In this document: positions 63,009 through 64,000 of the stretch, one piece after another
Layout of the letters: every line of letters begins with the position of its first letter
Numbering within the stretch: the first letter of the stretch is position 1
From: JAFMDF01 sp965222705
GTDB lineage: Bacteria; Bacteroidota; Bacteroidia; Chitinophagales; Saprospiraceae
Direction of reading: 5' to 3'
Assembly: GCA_965222705.1 (NCBI GenBank)
Contig: CBDCUO010000023.1
Coordinates: forward strand, 1 to 64,000
DNA: 64,000 nt
The notes under the pieces: generated by a model
The model's database searches: none
What the model saw: the letters and a program-made list of their open reading frames with translations, nothing else
What the model was told of the DNA's origin: nothing
Translations under genes and position numbers: made by a program

Positions 63009-63857
63009 ATGATGAATAGGAGAATTAAATTATTACAACTAATTGTAGCAATAAGTATTATATTTGGAAATATTGCATGTCATTACAAAAATGGGCAAGA
63101 GATACAATCGATAAATGAATTAAGAGATAAATTTGTTAGGCTAAGATATGACGGCGTTTTCCGGACGGATTCGTTGTTTAATAAAGAATTACAGGCCCAA
63201 TTAGAAAAAACAAAAGATAAAAAATATAAGGAAAAAATATTAGAAATGTCAACTGAATGGAATTTGGTAAAAGGAGAGAATAAAGTTGCAGAAAGTCACT
63301 TGAAGATATTAGATAAAACCAATCAAGTTGAATCAGCCGAAAACTACAAATGGCTTATGTCTTATTATAAAGCGAATATAGGAAAAGATGAAGAAGCGCT
63401 TAAATTATTAAGTGAAATTGAAAACAAAAACAATTTAGCACCTGCATTAGCCTTGAAAACAAATTGGCTGTTAGGATCAATATATGAAGAAAAAGGAATG
63501 GATATCTTAGCAATGAGATATTATGAAAAAGCGAAAGAAATAGGGTCAGAAAAAGGAAATATAGATTATTATTTGGAATCAATGTACCACTTAGGCAATG
63601 TGTTATATAATAAGGAAGAGGTCAATGAATCGGAATATGAGTATAAGAAAGCTTTGAGGGAGTCACTAAAGTATGAGGTGAGGAGATTAATACCATTTGG
63701 CAACTACCATCTTGGAAAAATCGCAGAAAAAAGGGGAGATATTAAAAAAGCATTGGAGTTTTATGAAGAATCGAAGAGATATATCTTGAAAAACCTACAA
63801 CAACCAAATCATTTTATGCTAAATATATTGAATAAAAAAATAGAGAACTATAAATAA
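63009..63857 (+). CDS. TPR-repeat lipoprotein
   Basis: 282 aa from the ATG at 63009 (an upstream ATG at 62991 would add six residues). The lipobox is FGNIAC-H. TPR repeats occupy residues about 95-275 (LGSIYEEKGMDILAMRYYEKAKEIG, LGNVLYNKEEVNESEYEYKKALRES, LGKIAEKRGDIKKALEFYEESKRYI). It is probably an envelope scaffold; the specific partner is unknown. It is the last gene of the window; 63858-64000 holds nothing I can identify. Confidence 0.8.
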   Translation: MMNRRIKLLQLIVAISIIFGNIACHYKNGQEIQSINELRDKFVRLRYDGVFRTDSLFNKELQAQLEKTKDKKYKEKILEMSTEWNLVKGENKVAESHLKILDKTNQVESAENYKWLMSYYKANIGKDEEALKLLSEIENKNNLAPALALKTNWLLGSIYEEKGMDILAMRYYEKAKEIGSEKGNIDYYLESMYHLGNVLYNKEEVNESEYEYKKALRESLKYEVRRLIPFGNYHLGKIAEKRGDIKKALEFYEESKRYILKNLQQPNHFMLNILNKKIENYK

Positions 63858-64000
63858 GAAGTAAAATACTGGTAATTTTAGGATACTTCGATGAAAAACA
63901 GTTTATTCATAAACAGCAATATTTAAAATTACCCAGAATCTACCCGAACAAGTGTGACTATGGCTTGATAGTACATTAAATAAAAAATTATGGCAGGCCT

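Noticed and set aside
1..64000. tRNA or rRNA genes
   Set aside because: No cloverleaf with a T-loop consensus (GGTTCGAATCC-like) and no rRNA conserved segment was noticed on reading; a tRNAscan would be needed to exclude them fully.

Overview
The window looks like a Bacteroidota chromosome, probably a relative of the Saprospiraceae. The evidence is AT-rich DNA, long multidomain histidine kinases ending in AraC helix-turn-helix domains, a type IX secretion tail (10104-11900), a DUF6090-type gene, and lysine- and isoleucine-rich proteins. The genus is inference.

Region 1 (1-15000) is ordinary chromosome, all on the minus strand: a propeller/LytS-type sensor running off the left edge, an OmpR-type regulator with its kinase, a large BNR/sortilin-propeller secreted protein, a YqgE/AlgH protein, two exported proteins and a TPR hybrid kinase. 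Region 2 (15000-21690) is a junction zone: remnants of argS and of a second algH, an IS701-like element, and a truncated Hsp70-like gene. The Hsp70 gene ends in what looks like an effector-associated domain and is broken by two inverted copies of one IS. Removing each IS with one 7-bp target duplication restores its frame exactly.

Region 3 (about 21690-63000) is the main discovery: an integron-type gene cassette array of about 20 complete or decayed sites with no integrase in the window. Each complete site has an RYYYAAC-type left core, a stem whose arms covary from site to site, and a GTTRRRY-type right core. In almost every cassette the first 7-10 bases are the reverse complement of the bases that open its own terminal site, as integron recombination requires. 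Between the stem and the right core most sites carry an additional, nearly identical 203-bp, gene-free, highly folded unit. That unit itself behaves like a miniature cassette: it starts at the crossover point, its first bases pair with its own internal core copy, and it ends in a crossover. One site holds three such units in tandem. Gene cassettes therefore alternate with empty mini-cassettes.

Cassette cargo includes a TIR-like effector, a TIR-GAF protein, a complete type II restriction-modification system with controller protein, a membrane protein with a nuclease-like tail (broken by IS3), an EAD-like protein, an antitoxin/PIN toxin pair, a four-gene set (AraC regulator, extradiol dioxygenase, SnoaL-like, monooxygenase-like), DinB-like, hydrolase, deacetylase and several uncharacterised small proteins. 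A 7-kb segment holds a methyltransferase, a DUF4395 protein, and an adenylate cyclase and a hybrid kinase that share the same membrane sensor. To the right (53.7-63 kb) the sites become fragmentary and genes are frameshifted, which suggests an old, decaying end. Eight insertion sequences from at least six families lie in or beside the array.
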